64,000 nt of DNA, taken from positions 1 to 64,000 of the forward strand of contig NZ_JAJAGO010000013.1 in the NCBI RefSeq assembly GCF_025165795.1, read 5' to 3'. Positions 41,930-49,890 of this stretch are shown piece by piece. Position 1 is the stretch's first letter. Each line of letters starts with the position of its first letter. The translations under genes and the position numbers were made by a program. Below the pieces are notes generated by a model. The model was not told where the DNA came from. It ran no database searches and was given only the letters and a program-made list of their open reading frames with translations. Origin of the DNA: Streptomyces gossypii (GTDB lineage: Bacteria; Actinomycetota; Actinomycetes; Streptomycetales; Streptomycetaceae).

Positions 41930-43591
41930 ATGACGACGGAACGACCTGGGGACACAACCCAGCAGCGCACTCCAAACCGCCAGCTCGCAGCACTCATCGC
42001 CGAAGCCGGATTCTCGAACGCCGGCCTGGCCCGCCGGGTGGATCAGCTCGGCCTGGAACACGGCCTGGACCTGAGGTACGACAAGACATCCGTTACGCGT
42101 TGGCTGCGCGGGCAGCAGCCCAGAGGTACCACTCCCGCGCTGATCGCCGAGGTCTTCACCCGGCGGCTCGGGCGGCGGCTGTCCGCCCAGGACCTGGGCC
42201 TGGACGCGTGCGCCCCGGTCTACGCCGGGCTGGAGTTCGCGGCGACACCGGCGGAGGCGGTGGACATCGTGAGCGGGCTGTGGCGCAAGGACTCGGGCAG
42301 CCACGCGGAACTGCGCAAGATCGCCTTCACCCCGGCGGGCCTCGTGGTGCCCAGCCGCGACTGGCTCATCGGGCGGGCCGACGAACGGGTCGCGCGCGGG
42401 CCCGAACCCGCCGCCGAGACCGCAGCACGTGCGGACGGCGTACGGATGCCGCAGCCGGGCCGCCCGGCCCGGCCGGGAGGCCCCGTCGGAGGTCCGGGCG
42501 GCCCGGGCGGTCCGGCAGGCGGGGGAGGGGCGGTGCGGGTCCCCGCGCAGGCGCGGGTGGCCTCGATGGCCGCACCGGCGACCACGGCCGCACCCGTGGT
42601 GCACCGCCCGCCCGGCGCCCCGGGCGGCCCCGTACGCATGCCGCCGCTGCCCACACCCGTACTGGAGCGGATCGAGCGCGGTCCGGGCCAGAGGGTCACC
42701 AGCGGGGACATCGCCGCGCTCCGCTCGGTCGGCGAGCTCTTCCGCGCGCTCGACCACGCCTACGGCGGCGGTCACGCACGTCAGGCGCTGGTGCGGTATA
42801 TGGAGCATGAGGCCGAACCCATGCTGCGCGGGGTCTACGGCGAGCAGTCCGGCCGCAAGCTCTTCTCGGCGGTCGCGGACCTGACCCGGCTGGCGGGCTG
42901 GACCTCCTTCGACATCGCCGCGCACGGCCTGGCCCAGCGCTACTTCGTCCAGTCGCTGCGGCTGGCTCAGGCGGCGGGCGATCGCGCCTACGGCAGCTAT
43001 GTGCTGGTCACGATGAGCAGGCAGGCGGTCTATCTCGGGCACGGCCGGGAGGCGGTGCAGCTGGCCCGGGTGGCACAGCAGGGCGTCGGCGCCGTCGCAC
43101 CGCCGACCGTGCAGGCCCTGCTGCACTCGGCCGAGGCGCGCGGGCACGGCGTACTCGGGGAGGTGCGCGCCTGTACGACCTCGCTGGCGCGCGCCGAGCG
43201 GGCGCTGGAGGCAGCCCGGCCGGGTGAGGAGGTGCCCGCGTGGGCGCGCTTCTTCGACGAGGCGCAGTTGGCGGACGAGTTCGGGCACTGCCACCGGGAC
43301 CTCCAGCAGTACCGGGCGTGCGCCCAGCACGCCGAGCGGTCGCTCCAGCTGCGCGGGGCCGGTTACGCGCGCAGCCGCCTCTTCTGCCGGGTGGTGCTGG
43401 CGACAGCGCGGCTGGGACTGGGAGAGGTGGAGCAGGCGTGCGCGCTGGCGGCGGAGGCCGCACAGCAGGCGTCGGAGATGCGCTCGGCGCGTGCCCACGA
43501 GTACGTCCGCGACTTCGAGCGGCGCCTTGAGCCCTACCGTGATGCGGCGCCGGTGCGGGGCTATCGGGAGCGGGTGGCCGCGCTGGGCTGA
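41930..43591 (+). CDS. Large HTH/TPR-like regulator (NsdA-like)
   Basis: Protein of 553 residues. The N-terminal part has a helix-turn-helix (LAALIAEAGFSNAGLARRVD, then YDKTSVTRWLRGQQPRGTTP). A Pro/Gly-rich spacer lies near 165-225 (GGPVGGPGGPGGPAGGGG). The C-terminal half (about 250-540) is helical and looks like TPR repeats (QALVRYMEHEAEPMLRGVYG, QRYFVQSLRLAQAAGDRAYG, ARVAQQGVGAVAPPTVQALL). The layout resembles NsdA/NsdB, negative regulators of differentiation and antibiotic production in Streptomyces; I cannot say which orthologue. ATG 41930 is preceded by GGAG-rich sequence. It is divergent from lipB. Confidence 0.83.
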   Translation: MTTERPGDTTQQRTPNRQLAALIAEAGFSNAGLARRVDQLGLEHGLDLRYDKTSVTRWLRGQQPRGTTPALIAEVFTRRLGRRLSAQDLGLDACAPVYAGLEFAATPAEAVDIVSGLWRKDSGSHAELRKIAFTPAGLVVPSRDWLIGRADERVARGPEPAAETAARADGVRMPQPGRPARPGGPVGGPGGPGGPAGGGGAVRVPAQARVASMAAPATTAAPVVHRPPGAPGGPVRMPPLPTPVLERIERGPGQRVTSGDIAALRSVGELFRALDHAYGGGHARQALVRYMEHEAEPMLRGVYGEQSGRKLFSAVADLTRLAGWTSFDIAAHGLAQRYFVQSLRLAQAAGDRAYGSYVLVTMSRQAVYLGHGREAVQLARVAQQGVGAVAPPTVQALLHSAEARGHGVLGEVRACTTSLARAERALEAARPGEEVPAWARFFDEAQLADEFGHCHRDLQQYRACAQHAERSLQLRGAGYARSRLFCRVVLATARLGLGEVEQACALAAEAAQQASEMRSARAHEYVRDFERRLEPYRDAAPVRGYRERVAALG

Positions 43592-43668
43592 GGCGGCCGC
43601 GACTCGGCGGTCAGCGAGGGCCCCGGGCGGCGGTCAGGGGCCACCCGGAGCCGCCGGAGCCGCCGGTG

Positions 43669-44118
43669 TCAGCAGACGCAGAACTCGTTGCCCTCAGGAT
43701 CCCGCAGCATTGCCGCGAAGTGGTCCTGGCCCGGCTCGGCCAGGACGTCGGCACACTCGGCACCCGCCGCCTCCAGCCGGGCGACCTCAGCCTCGACGCG
43801 CGCTCTGCGGGTCTCCAGCGGGACCTCGCGGCCACCGCTCACCCGCAGATCGAGATGCAGGCGATTCTTTACCGTCTTGCCCTCCGGCACCTGCTGGAAC
43901 CAGACGCGCGGACCCCTGCCGTCCGGATCGACAAGGGAGTCCGCACAGTCGCCCTCGCCCAGCTCCTCCTCGGGCACCCCGATACTCAGCCAGTACGCGC
44001 GCCAGCTGGGGAAGCCGGCGGGCGGGGCCTCCGGCTCATAGCCCAGTGCTCGGGACCAGAAGGCAACCAGCGGGCCCGGGTCCGCGCAGTCGATCGTCAG
44101 CTGGAAGGTCGTCGGCAT
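43669..44118 (-). CDS. VOC-family (glyoxalase-like) protein
   Basis: Protein of 149 residues with the pattern of glyoxalase-like domains: TTFQLTIDCADPGPLVAFWS at the start, LGYEPEAPPAGFPSWRAYWL next, RVWFQQVPEGKTVKNRLHLD in the middle, and MLRDPEGNEFCVC at the end, with the Glu of the metal site. A catalytic role or drug binding is possible. ATG at 44118 follows a GGAATCC-type site. Convergent with the NsdA-like gene. Confidence 0.87.
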   Translation of the reverse strand: MPTTFQLTIDCADPGPLVAFWSRALGYEPEAPPAGFPSWRAYWLSIGVPEEELGEGDCADSLVDPDGRGPRVWFQQVPEGKTVKNRLHLDLRVSGGREVPLETRRARVEAEVARLEAAGAECADVLAEPGQDHFAAMLRDPEGNEFCVC

Positions 44119-44228
44119 GGGATTCCTCCATCAGGCAGGTGTGGCGGTGGGCGCTCTGCAGCGCACCCACCGCCTCCGATCCTGCCCGGCGGCACTGACA
44201 TCCCGGCGCCGCCGGGGCCGTACCGGCG

Positions 44229-44516
44229 CTACTTCCGGAGCACGCCCTCACGCGCGCTGGGAATCATGGAGCGGACCAGGCGGCATGTGGTCAGCGAGGG
44301 CGGCCGTATGTCGATACGCGCCGCGGTGCCGCGAATCCGCCGATTGGTGGCGCGCTCCGCGGTGTAGACGCCGGAGTCGAGCAGCGCGATGGCGAGGCGC
44401 ATCGCCTTCAGCTGCCTGTTGTGGGTTTCATACCACTCGCGGGGCTGACCGGCAGGCAGCTTCGCCTTCCGGAGGGGCTTCCTCACGGGCTTCGTCACGG
44501 GGCGGACAGTGGCCAT
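44229..44516 (-). CDS. Small basic protein of unknown function
   Basis: Protein of 95 residues, very basic at the N-terminus (VRPVTKPVRKPLRKAKLPAG) and again toward the end (RRIRGTAARIDIRPPS, SAREGVLRK). The middle is predicted helical (REWYETHNRQLKAMRLAIAL). ATG 44516 lies behind a good AGGAGG site, which supports a real gene. I do not recognise the family. A nucleic-acid-binding role is possible from the charge, but this is a guess. Same strand as the TNT toxin/immunity pair upstream. Confidence 0.65.
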   Translation of the reverse strand: MATVRPVTKPVRKPLRKAKLPAGQPREWYETHNRQLKAMRLAIALLDSGVYTAERATNRRIRGTAARIDIRPPSLTTCRLVRSMIPSAREGVLRK

Positions 44517-44607
44517 CAGCGACCTCCTGGGCGTTGGTGAACCAGCTCTCATTTCTTCTTCCAGAATACCGCCCAGCACTGACAAAAGGCCCTGGTGGAA
44601 GGGGAAT

Positions 44608-44847
44608 TCAGGGTCCGTTCAGCAGCTCCCGCAGATGGAGGCAGGCCGCGTGCTCGGTGTCGAAGCAGCCGGTCACCTCCGCACTGCCGCGCTCGTACAC
44701 ACCGGTCTCCCAGCCGCCCGCCCGGCCCCGTCTGAGGAAGAGGAAGTCCACAGGCGGGGGCGCTGGTTCGTGCGTCCCCTCGATCCAGTAGTGGTCGTCG
44801 GCCACGCCCGCCTCGCGCAGCGCGAGGCGGAGCCCGGCGCGGTCCAT
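44608..44847 (-). CDS. Probable immunity protein of the TNT toxin
   Basis: Acidic-neutral protein of 79 residues without a signal peptide (LRLALREAGVADDHYWIEGT, then VDFLFLRRGRAGGWETGVYE and FDTEHAACLHLRELL). It starts 35 bp after the stop of the secreted TNT-domain gene on the same strand. Small cytoplasmic proteins of this kind are often encoded behind polymorphic toxins and protect the producer. The assignment rests on order, size and lack of export signal. The ribosome-binding site is weak. Confidence 0.65.
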   Translation of the reverse strand: MDRAGLRLALREAGVADDHYWIEGTHEPAPPPVDFLFLRRGRAGGWETGVYERGSAEVTGCFDTEHAACLHLRELLNGP

Positions 44848-44882
44848 GCGGTCACCGCCCCCGCGTCATGCCGGCCCTCGCC

Positions 44883-45611
44883 TCATCCCGCCCGGACCCG
44901 GGCCAGATAGCCGTGCGCGACCAGCCACTTCACGTTCAGCCGCTCACCCGCGGCGGGCCGGTCGGACGGCGGCAGCAGCGCCGGGTCGAGGAGGATCTGC
45001 TGCCCGCCGCCGTCCTGCTCGAACCATGGGGCGATGCTCCCCTGCCAGACGGTGAGCGGACGGCTCACCCGGTACACGTGGTAGTCGCAGGGGAACGCGG
45101 GCTCCCTGGTGTTCAGGCTCTGCGGCGGGAGGGCGCGCTCGCCGTAAGCGGCCCCCTCCGGTGCCAGGAAACGGCCGTACTCGGAGCCGAAGCGGTCCAG
45201 CTTCTCGCCCTTCTCCAGGCGCGCGGCCCACTTGTCCAGCGAGCCGTTCACCGTGCCGAAGCCGTCGTTGGGCGGGTACTTCCAGCTGCCCGTCTCGGGC
45301 GCACCCTGCCAGTACTTCTCCAGGAAGGCTTCGGACGACAGCTTGCCGGTGCGTTCGTAACCGGCAAGCAGGGAGGCGTACGGGCGCTGCCACGGCGAAG
45401 CCAGATGCCGGGGACCGAGCCGTGCGTCCCGCTCGAACTCGCCGGTGCACGGGGCGGTCCTCGCCGCACGGGCCTGCCCTGCGCCGACTGCCCCTGCGGT
45501 GACAGCCGCAGTGCCGGTGGCGGTGGTGGTGGCGGTGGCCTGACCGGGCAGCCCGGAGAACAGCACGACGACGGTGCCCGCCGCCGCCAAGGTGACGCGG
45601 ATTCGGTTCAC
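44883..45611 (-). CDS. Secreted TNT-domain protein (NAD glycohydrolase toxin type)
   Basis: Exported protein of 242 residues. A signal peptide (about 1-27, ending ATA) and an Ala/Thr-rich spacer precede a compact domain. The TNT fold features are seen near 118-165: YPPNDGFGTVNG, LEKGEKLDRFGSEYGRFLAP and ERALPPQSLN; near the end, YRVSRPLTVWQGSIAPWFEQ and GGGQQILLDP. TNT domains hydrolyse NAD+ and kill competing or host cells; activity here is inferred from the family. GTG 45611 follows GAGGAA. The small gene behind it may give immunity. No WXG100 or T7 secretion gene is nearby, so export would be by the Sec route. Confidence 0.82.
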   Translation of the reverse strand: MNRIRVTLAAAGTVVVLFSGLPGQATATTTATGTAAVTAGAVGAGQARAARTAPCTGEFERDARLGPRHLASPWQRPYASLLAGYERTGKLSSEAFLEKYWQGAPETGSWKYPPNDGFGTVNGSLDKWAARLEKGEKLDRFGSEYGRFLAPEGAAYGERALPPQSLNTREPAFPCDYHVYRVSRPLTVWQGSIAPWFEQDGGGQQILLDPALLPPSDRPAAGERLNVKWLVAHGYLARVRAG

Positions 45612-45640
45612 GGACGATTCCTCACACTCGGAACACGGAA

Positions 45641-45688
45641 GACCGGCAGATCCGCAGACCGGCAGATCCGCAGACCGGCAGATCAGCC
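45641..45688. repeat. 16-bp tandem repeat upstream of the TNT gene
   Basis: GACCGGCAGATCCGCA occurs twice in a row (45641-45672), followed by a third, partly changed copy (45673-45688). It lies about 30 bp upstream of the toxin start, within its leader or promoter. Confidence 0.8.
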
Positions 45689-45763
45689 GATTGGCAAGCG
45701 AACCGTATGTGCGGAATGGTCAACTCCGGGTGTACTGCTGTCGTTTGTCACCCGTACGAGGAC

Positions 45764-47227
45764 TCACGCGACCGCAGGCAGCGCCTCGCCCTCCTTCGCC
45801 GCCGGGTGGACGCCGAAATCACGCAGCACCTCGGCCGCCGCCCGGCGGGCGGACGCCAGGGCGCCCTGGGTGCTGGAGGTGTCCCGGTGGTCTCCGCAGA
45901 CGTACAGCCCGCACAGCACGCGCACCGGGCGCCGCCCGTCGTGCGGTGCGGGCATGGCGGGTACGGCCTGGGGGTCGTGGTGGCTGCCGAGCAGTTGCCA
46001 GTGCTCCGTCGGCGTCCGGTAGAGGTCGGCGAGCTGGTCCCGAGCCGCCTTGTCGAGTACGCCCACCGGGTCGGCCGCGGCCCGGCCGAGGACGACGGAG
46101 GTGATCAGCGTGCGGTCCGGCCGCGCACGGGAGGGGTCGACGGCCGAGGCGACCCAGGTGTGCGAGACCGGCCCCGAGCGGTCGGCGTCGACAAGGAGCG
46201 TGGGTGTGTTCATCGGCGGTTCGGCCGCCGCGTGGTGAAGGACGGTCACCGGGTGGAAATCCGGCACCCGCAGGCCGGGAAGGAGCACGGCGGCGTCCCG
46301 CGCCCCGGTGGCGATCAGGACGGCGCGGCAGCGAAGAGTGCCGTACCCGTCCGTGCCGACCGCGTTGGCCGCCACGGAGACCGCCCGTACGCCTCGGCGC
46401 ACCGTGCCGTCCGGGACGCCTGCCGCCAGGAGTTCCGGCAGCGTGGACGCACCGCCCGCGGGCAGGCACAGCCCCGCGCGGACGAAGCCGCGCAGCGCCA
46501 GGTCGGCGACCCGGCTGGAGGTCGACAGATCAGGGTCCGACAGCAGTGCGGCGAGCAGCGGTCCTATCAGCCCGTCCGCCGCGCGTGCCGGGAAGCCGCG
46601 CAGGGACAGCGCCTCGGCGGTGGGCGTTTCGGCACGAGCGTGCAGTCTGTCGGCCGGTGTGTTGGCGAGCCGGGCCAGATTCGCGCGCAACCGGGCCAGT
46701 TCCAGCGCGTCGGTCACGGCCATGCGCCCGCGCGCGCCGGTGAACGCACGCGCCGCACTGAACGCCCCCCGCGCCCCCGGCCCTCTGCCCGGATGGGACC
46801 CCTCGGGGCGTTCCGGCCCGCCGGGGCGCCCGTGGAGCCCGGGGCGTACGGGCCGCACCGCGTAGACCTGCCGCCCGGCGGTCTGCCGCAGTTCGCCGAC
46901 GCGCAGCCAGCGGTCGCCGGTGCGCAGCAACGCGCCCGGCGTGAAGGGGCGCAGCGCGAGCGCGGAGCCCAGGCCCAGCCCCGGAAGCGCGGCGAGCTCG
47001 GGCCAGTCGGCGCCGAGAAGCCCGGGACTGCGGTCCAGCCGGTAGCCGTCCACCTGGTCGGTGGCCATTCTGCCGCCGACCCGCTGCGCGGCCTCCAGCA
47101 CGGTGACCCGCAGGCCCGCTCGCATGAGGTGGTGCGCTGCGGCCAGTCCGGCCAGCCCGGCGCCGACGATGACGACATCGGCGTCATCGGCGTCCGTACG
47201 GCCTGTGCGTGCGCTGCTGATGAGCAC
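45764..47227 (-). CDS. FAD-dependent amine-oxidase-type oxidoreductase (protoporphyrinogen-oxidase-like)
   Basis: Flavoprotein of 487 residues. The dinucleotide motif ADVVIVGAGLAGLAAAHHLM is near residues 15-34, followed by VLEAAQRVGGRMATDQVDGY. The C-terminal FAD motif is LYVCGDHRDTSSTQGALASA near 445-465. The substrate part includes an odd Gly/Pro/Arg-rich segment (RPGGPERPEGSHPGRGPGAR) near 135-155. It belongs to the amine oxidase/HemY/phytoene desaturase superfamily; the substrate is unclear. GTG 47227 follows GGGGAGGG. It stands as a single gene with the epimerase gene upstream on the same strand. Confidence 0.86.
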   Translation of the reverse strand: MLISSARTGRTDADDADVVIVGAGLAGLAAAHHLMRAGLRVTVLEAAQRVGGRMATDQVDGYRLDRSPGLLGADWPELAALPGLGLGSALALRPFTPGALLRTGDRWLRVGELRQTAGRQVYAVRPVRPGLHGRPGGPERPEGSHPGRGPGARGAFSAARAFTGARGRMAVTDALELARLRANLARLANTPADRLHARAETPTAEALSLRGFPARAADGLIGPLLAALLSDPDLSTSSRVADLALRGFVRAGLCLPAGGASTLPELLAAGVPDGTVRRGVRAVSVAANAVGTDGYGTLRCRAVLIATGARDAAVLLPGLRVPDFHPVTVLHHAAAEPPMNTPTLLVDADRSGPVSHTWVASAVDPSRARPDRTLITSVVLGRAAADPVGVLDKAARDQLADLYRTPTEHWQLLGSHHDPQAVPAMPAPHDGRRPVRVLCGLYVCGDHRDTSSTQGALASARRAAAEVLRDFGVHPAAKEGEALPAVA

Positions 47228-47589
47228 GTGCCCTCCCCGTGGTCGGCGCGCGGCAGTAGGGCTTCTCCAGCGGGGACTTGGGCGCCTCACGACGCGACGT
47301 CCCGCTGACCTGATGCCCGGGCCGGCGCGAGAATTACCCGAGTTCGGGTCGACCCTATGCAGTCGGAGCGTTGCCGTCAGTAGTGCGCGAGTCAAGCGCC
47401 GTCGCACGGCAGCGCACAGGAGCGCGCGGCAGGGCGCATGAGAGGGCGTACGGCAGATATGTGACCGCCGGAACGCGACTGCCGTACGCGTCCTGCGCAC
47501 CGCGTCGACGCCCGTCCGCGCGGTGCGCGGTGCGCGGGACGGGCCGTCTGTGAGCCCGCCCCGTCGGTCCAGCCGTGCGGCCGGCGCGG
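47228..47589. other. Intergenic region with two hairpins
   Basis: About 360 bp between the epimerase gene and the FAD gene. The hairpin at 47510-47544 (GCCCGTCCGCGC and GCGCGGGACGGGC, one bulged base) is a probable terminator for the epimerase. GCGTACGGCAG (47446-47456) and CTGCCGTACGC (47479-47489) form an 11-bp inverted repeat with a 22-base centre, perhaps an operator for the FAD gene. No gene is seen. Confidence 0.55.
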
Positions 47590-48480
47590 TCACTCCAGCG
47601 CAGCCCTGATCGCCTCGTCGATGCTGGGGAAGGCGAAGCGGAAACCGGAGTCGAGCAGTTTGCCGGGCAGCACCCGCTGGCTGCCCAGGACGTCCTCGGC
47701 GAACTCGCCGAGCGCGATCCGCAGGGCGAAGGGCGGAACCGGGAACGGCGTCGGCCGCCGGAGCACCCGCCCCATGGCGGCGGTCACTTCGCGGTTGGTG
47801 ACCGGCTCGGGGGCCGTCAGGTTCACCGGCCCGTGGAGATCCGGGGTGTCCAGGAGGTGCCGCAGAGCCGCGATGTGGTCGTGCAGTGCGATGTGGCTCC
47901 AGTACTGGCGGCCGTTGCCCAGCCGTCCGCCCAGCCCGGCCCGGAAGAGAGGGAAGAGCCTTCCCCAGGCGCCGCCCTTGCGCGCCACGACGAGCCCGGT
48001 GCGCGCGAAGACCGTCCGTACGCCCGCCTCCGTCGCGGGCTCGGAGGCCGCCTCCCAGTCCTGGACCAGGTCCGCGAGGAAGCCGGTGCCGGGCGGGGCG
48101 CTCTCGTCCACGGCGCGGTCGCCCGTATCCCCGTAGTAGCCGACGGCCGAGCCGAGCAGCAGGGTTCGGGGCGGGGTGTCCAGTGAGGTGAGGGCCTTGG
48201 CGAGGGCGCCGGTGCTCAGGACCCGGCTGTCGCGCAACTCCTGCTTGTAGGCGGCCGTCCAGCGCCGGTCCCCGATGCCCGCGCCCGCGAGATGGACGAC
48301 GGCCTCGCAGCCGACGAGCCCTGAGGTGTCGACGTACTGCCGCTTGGGGTGCCACTCCACCTCGTCGCCCGCACGCGCCGCGCGCCGTACGAGGCGGACC
48401 ACCTCGTGACCGTCGTTACGGAGCGAGCTGACGAGAGCCGTGCCGATGAGACCGGTGGAACCGGTGACTGCGATGCGCAT
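47590..48480 (-). CDS. TIGR01777-type NAD-dependent epimerase (SulA/YfcH-like)
   Basis: Extended-SDR protein of 296 residues. MRIAVTGSTGLIGTALVSSL at the start binds NAD(P), and VVHLAGAGIGDRRWTAAYKQ near 65-84 and LLLGSAVGYYGDTGDRAVDE near 109-128 carry the family signatures. FARTGLVVARKGGAWGRLFP near 158-177 and a C-terminal DUF1731-like end (LGEFAEDVLGSQRVLPGKLL) complete it. The physiological role is not known. The ATG at 48480 was chosen for its conserved start; an ATG three codons upstream (48489) is also possible. Divergent from the GNAT gene. Confidence 0.9.
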   Translation of the reverse strand: MRIAVTGSTGLIGTALVSSLRNDGHEVVRLVRRAARAGDEVEWHPKRQYVDTSGLVGCEAVVHLAGAGIGDRRWTAAYKQELRDSRVLSTGALAKALTSLDTPPRTLLLGSAVGYYGDTGDRAVDESAPPGTGFLADLVQDWEAASEPATEAGVRTVFARTGLVVARKGGAWGRLFPLFRAGLGGRLGNGRQYWSHIALHDHIAALRHLLDTPDLHGPVNLTAPEPVTNREVTAAMGRVLRRPTPFPVPPFALRIALGEFAEDVLGSQRVLPGKLLDSGFRFAFPSIDEAIRAALE

Positions 48481-48522
48481 ACCGCACATCCTGGTGGACG
48501 AGCGGGCGAGAGGCGAGGCAGA

Positions 48523-49104
48523 GTGACGCGCATGGCTCCCACGTTCACTCTTCGCGGCGCTGAGCTCGCCGACGGCACCGCGCTCGCCGAGCTGGACCGG
48601 CGCACCTGGTCACCGCTGCACGCCGTCTCACCGCGGCCGCAGCCGCCGTACGCGCCCTTCTTCGACTCCGGCCACCGGCCCTCGCACATCATCGTCGCCG
48701 AACTGGCCGCCTCCGGCCAGGCCGGTGGGTCCGGTGGGGCTGGTGGAACCGGTGCGGACGGTGCGGACGGTGCGGACGGTGCGGGCATCGTGGGATACAT
48801 CCGGGTCGTGCACCCGACCCCGCTGCCCAGCAACGCGCACGTCCGCCAGATACAGGGGCTGGCCGTGGACGGCGCGGCGCGCGGCCTCGGCATCGCGCGG
48901 GCCCTGCTGGAGGCGGCGTGCGCGCGGGCGGCTGAGCAGTACGCGTTGCGGATGACCCTGCGGGTGCTCGGGCACAACAAGGCCGCCCGCAGGCTCTACG
49001 AGTCTGCGGGCTTCGAGGTGGAGGGCGTGCTGCCGGGGGAGTTCCTGCTGGAGGGGGAGTACGTGGACGATGTCCTGATGGGCCGTCGGCTCACCCGGCG
49101 CTGA
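48523..49104 (+). CDS. GNAT-family N-acetyltransferase
   Basis: Acetyltransferase of about 193 residues. The acetyl-CoA loop is IQGLAVDGAARGLGIARALL near 109-128 (R/Q-x-x-G-x-G/A variant), followed by LRMTLRVLGHNKAARRLYES and AGFEVEGVLPGEF. A flexible insertion (near 68-87, GGSGGAGGTGADGADGADG) is encoded by 9-bp repeats and lies between strands 3 and 4. The substrate is unknown. The start chosen is GTG 48523 with AGAGG 9 bases before; ATG 48532 is the alternative and would remove three residues. Confidence 0.87.
   Translation: MTRMAPTFTLRGAELADGTALAELDRRTWSPLHAVSPRPQPPYAPFFDSGHRPSHIIVAELAASGQAGGSGGAGGTGADGADGADGAGIVGYIRVVHPTPLPSNAHVRQIQGLAVDGAARGLGIARALLEAACARAAEQYALRMTLRVLGHNKAARRLYESAGFEVEGVLPGEFLLEGEYVDDVLMGRRLTRR
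48751..48786 (+). repeat. 9-bp tandem repeat within the GNAT gene
   Basis: GGTGCGGAC is repeated three times (48751-48777) and followed by GGTGCGGGC, encoding Gly-Ala-Asp units. Being in frame, copy-number changes would lengthen or shorten a surface loop without breaking the protein. Confidence 0.8.
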
Positions 49105-49121
49105 CGCTGCCGCTGCTGCCG

Positions 49122-49640
49122 CTACCGCCCGAATCGGTCCCATAGCTTCGGGAGCCGCTCCGCCAGCGCCGCGTCGTCCTCCAGGTTGAGCGGGGTGCCG
49201 GCCGGTTCGCCGCTGGGCTCGGGCAGCGCCGGATCCGGCAGTACGGTGCCGGTCAGCTGCTCGTACGCCTCGTCCGCCGCGAAGCCCAGATCCTCGGCCT
49301 CGCCGTCCAGCTCCCGGTCGAAATCCCCCAGCAGGCCGGCGAGCGAGTCGGCGTCATGCGCCGCACCCTCGAACACCTCCCGCCCCTGGCCGATGAGCCA
49401 GCAGCGGAAGGCGTCGAAGACATCGTCGCTGGCGCCGTCCAGCAGAATCCAGGCCGCGGCCCACAGGTCCCACTGGTAGGCCCGCTGGTAGCGGGACTCG
49501 AAATGTCGTGCGAATACGCCGACCGCCTCCGGGTCGAGCCGGGTGAGCCGCTCGACCAGTACATCGGCCTGCTCTTCGGGGTCGCCCTCGGCGGCCTCGC
49601 GGGCGCTGTCCACATGCTCCCAGAACTCCGTCTCGTCCAT
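49122..49640 (-). CDS. DUF4240 protein
   Basis: Acidic soluble protein of 172 residues. DETEFWEHVDSAREAAEGDP at the start, YQWDLWAAAWILLDGASDDV near 54-73 and FRCWLIGQGREVFEGAAHDA near 77-96 match the DUF4240 family; the rest is acidic. Such proteins resemble SMI1/WGR-type immunity or accessory proteins in gene context, but no function is proven. ATG 49640 has no good ribosome-binding site; GTG 49643 is adjacent. Convergent with the GNAT gene. Confidence 0.82.
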   Translation of the reverse strand: MDETEFWEHVDSAREAAEGDPEEQADVLVERLTRLDPEAVGVFARHFESRYQRAYQWDLWAAAWILLDGASDDVFDAFRCWLIGQGREVFEGAAHDADSLAGLLGDFDRELDGEAEDLGFAADEAYEQLTGTVLPDPALPEPSGEPAGTPLNLEDDAALAERLPKLWDRFGR

Positions 49641-49890
49641 CACGGGACCAGCATCGGCCCTTCGATACCCCGTCGCACGCGGAGCGCGGCAGATGCGGCT
49701 GTGTCGTTATCGGAACGCGTCCCAACGGTGCGCGACGCTGCCCGCACGAGGGCCGGGGAAACGCGTTCAAAAACCCGGACGTGGGGTGTCGGGTATCGCT
49801 GGCACTGTCGCTGCCGTGTCCGGAACCGGCCACGAGAACAGCCAGGGCCACGAGGACGGCCAGGGCCACGAGGACGATGAGGAGCGGTGC

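Noticed and set aside
45641..45688. CRISPR-like short repeats
   Set aside because: The copies are directly adjacent with no spacers and only three in number; no cas genes are present.
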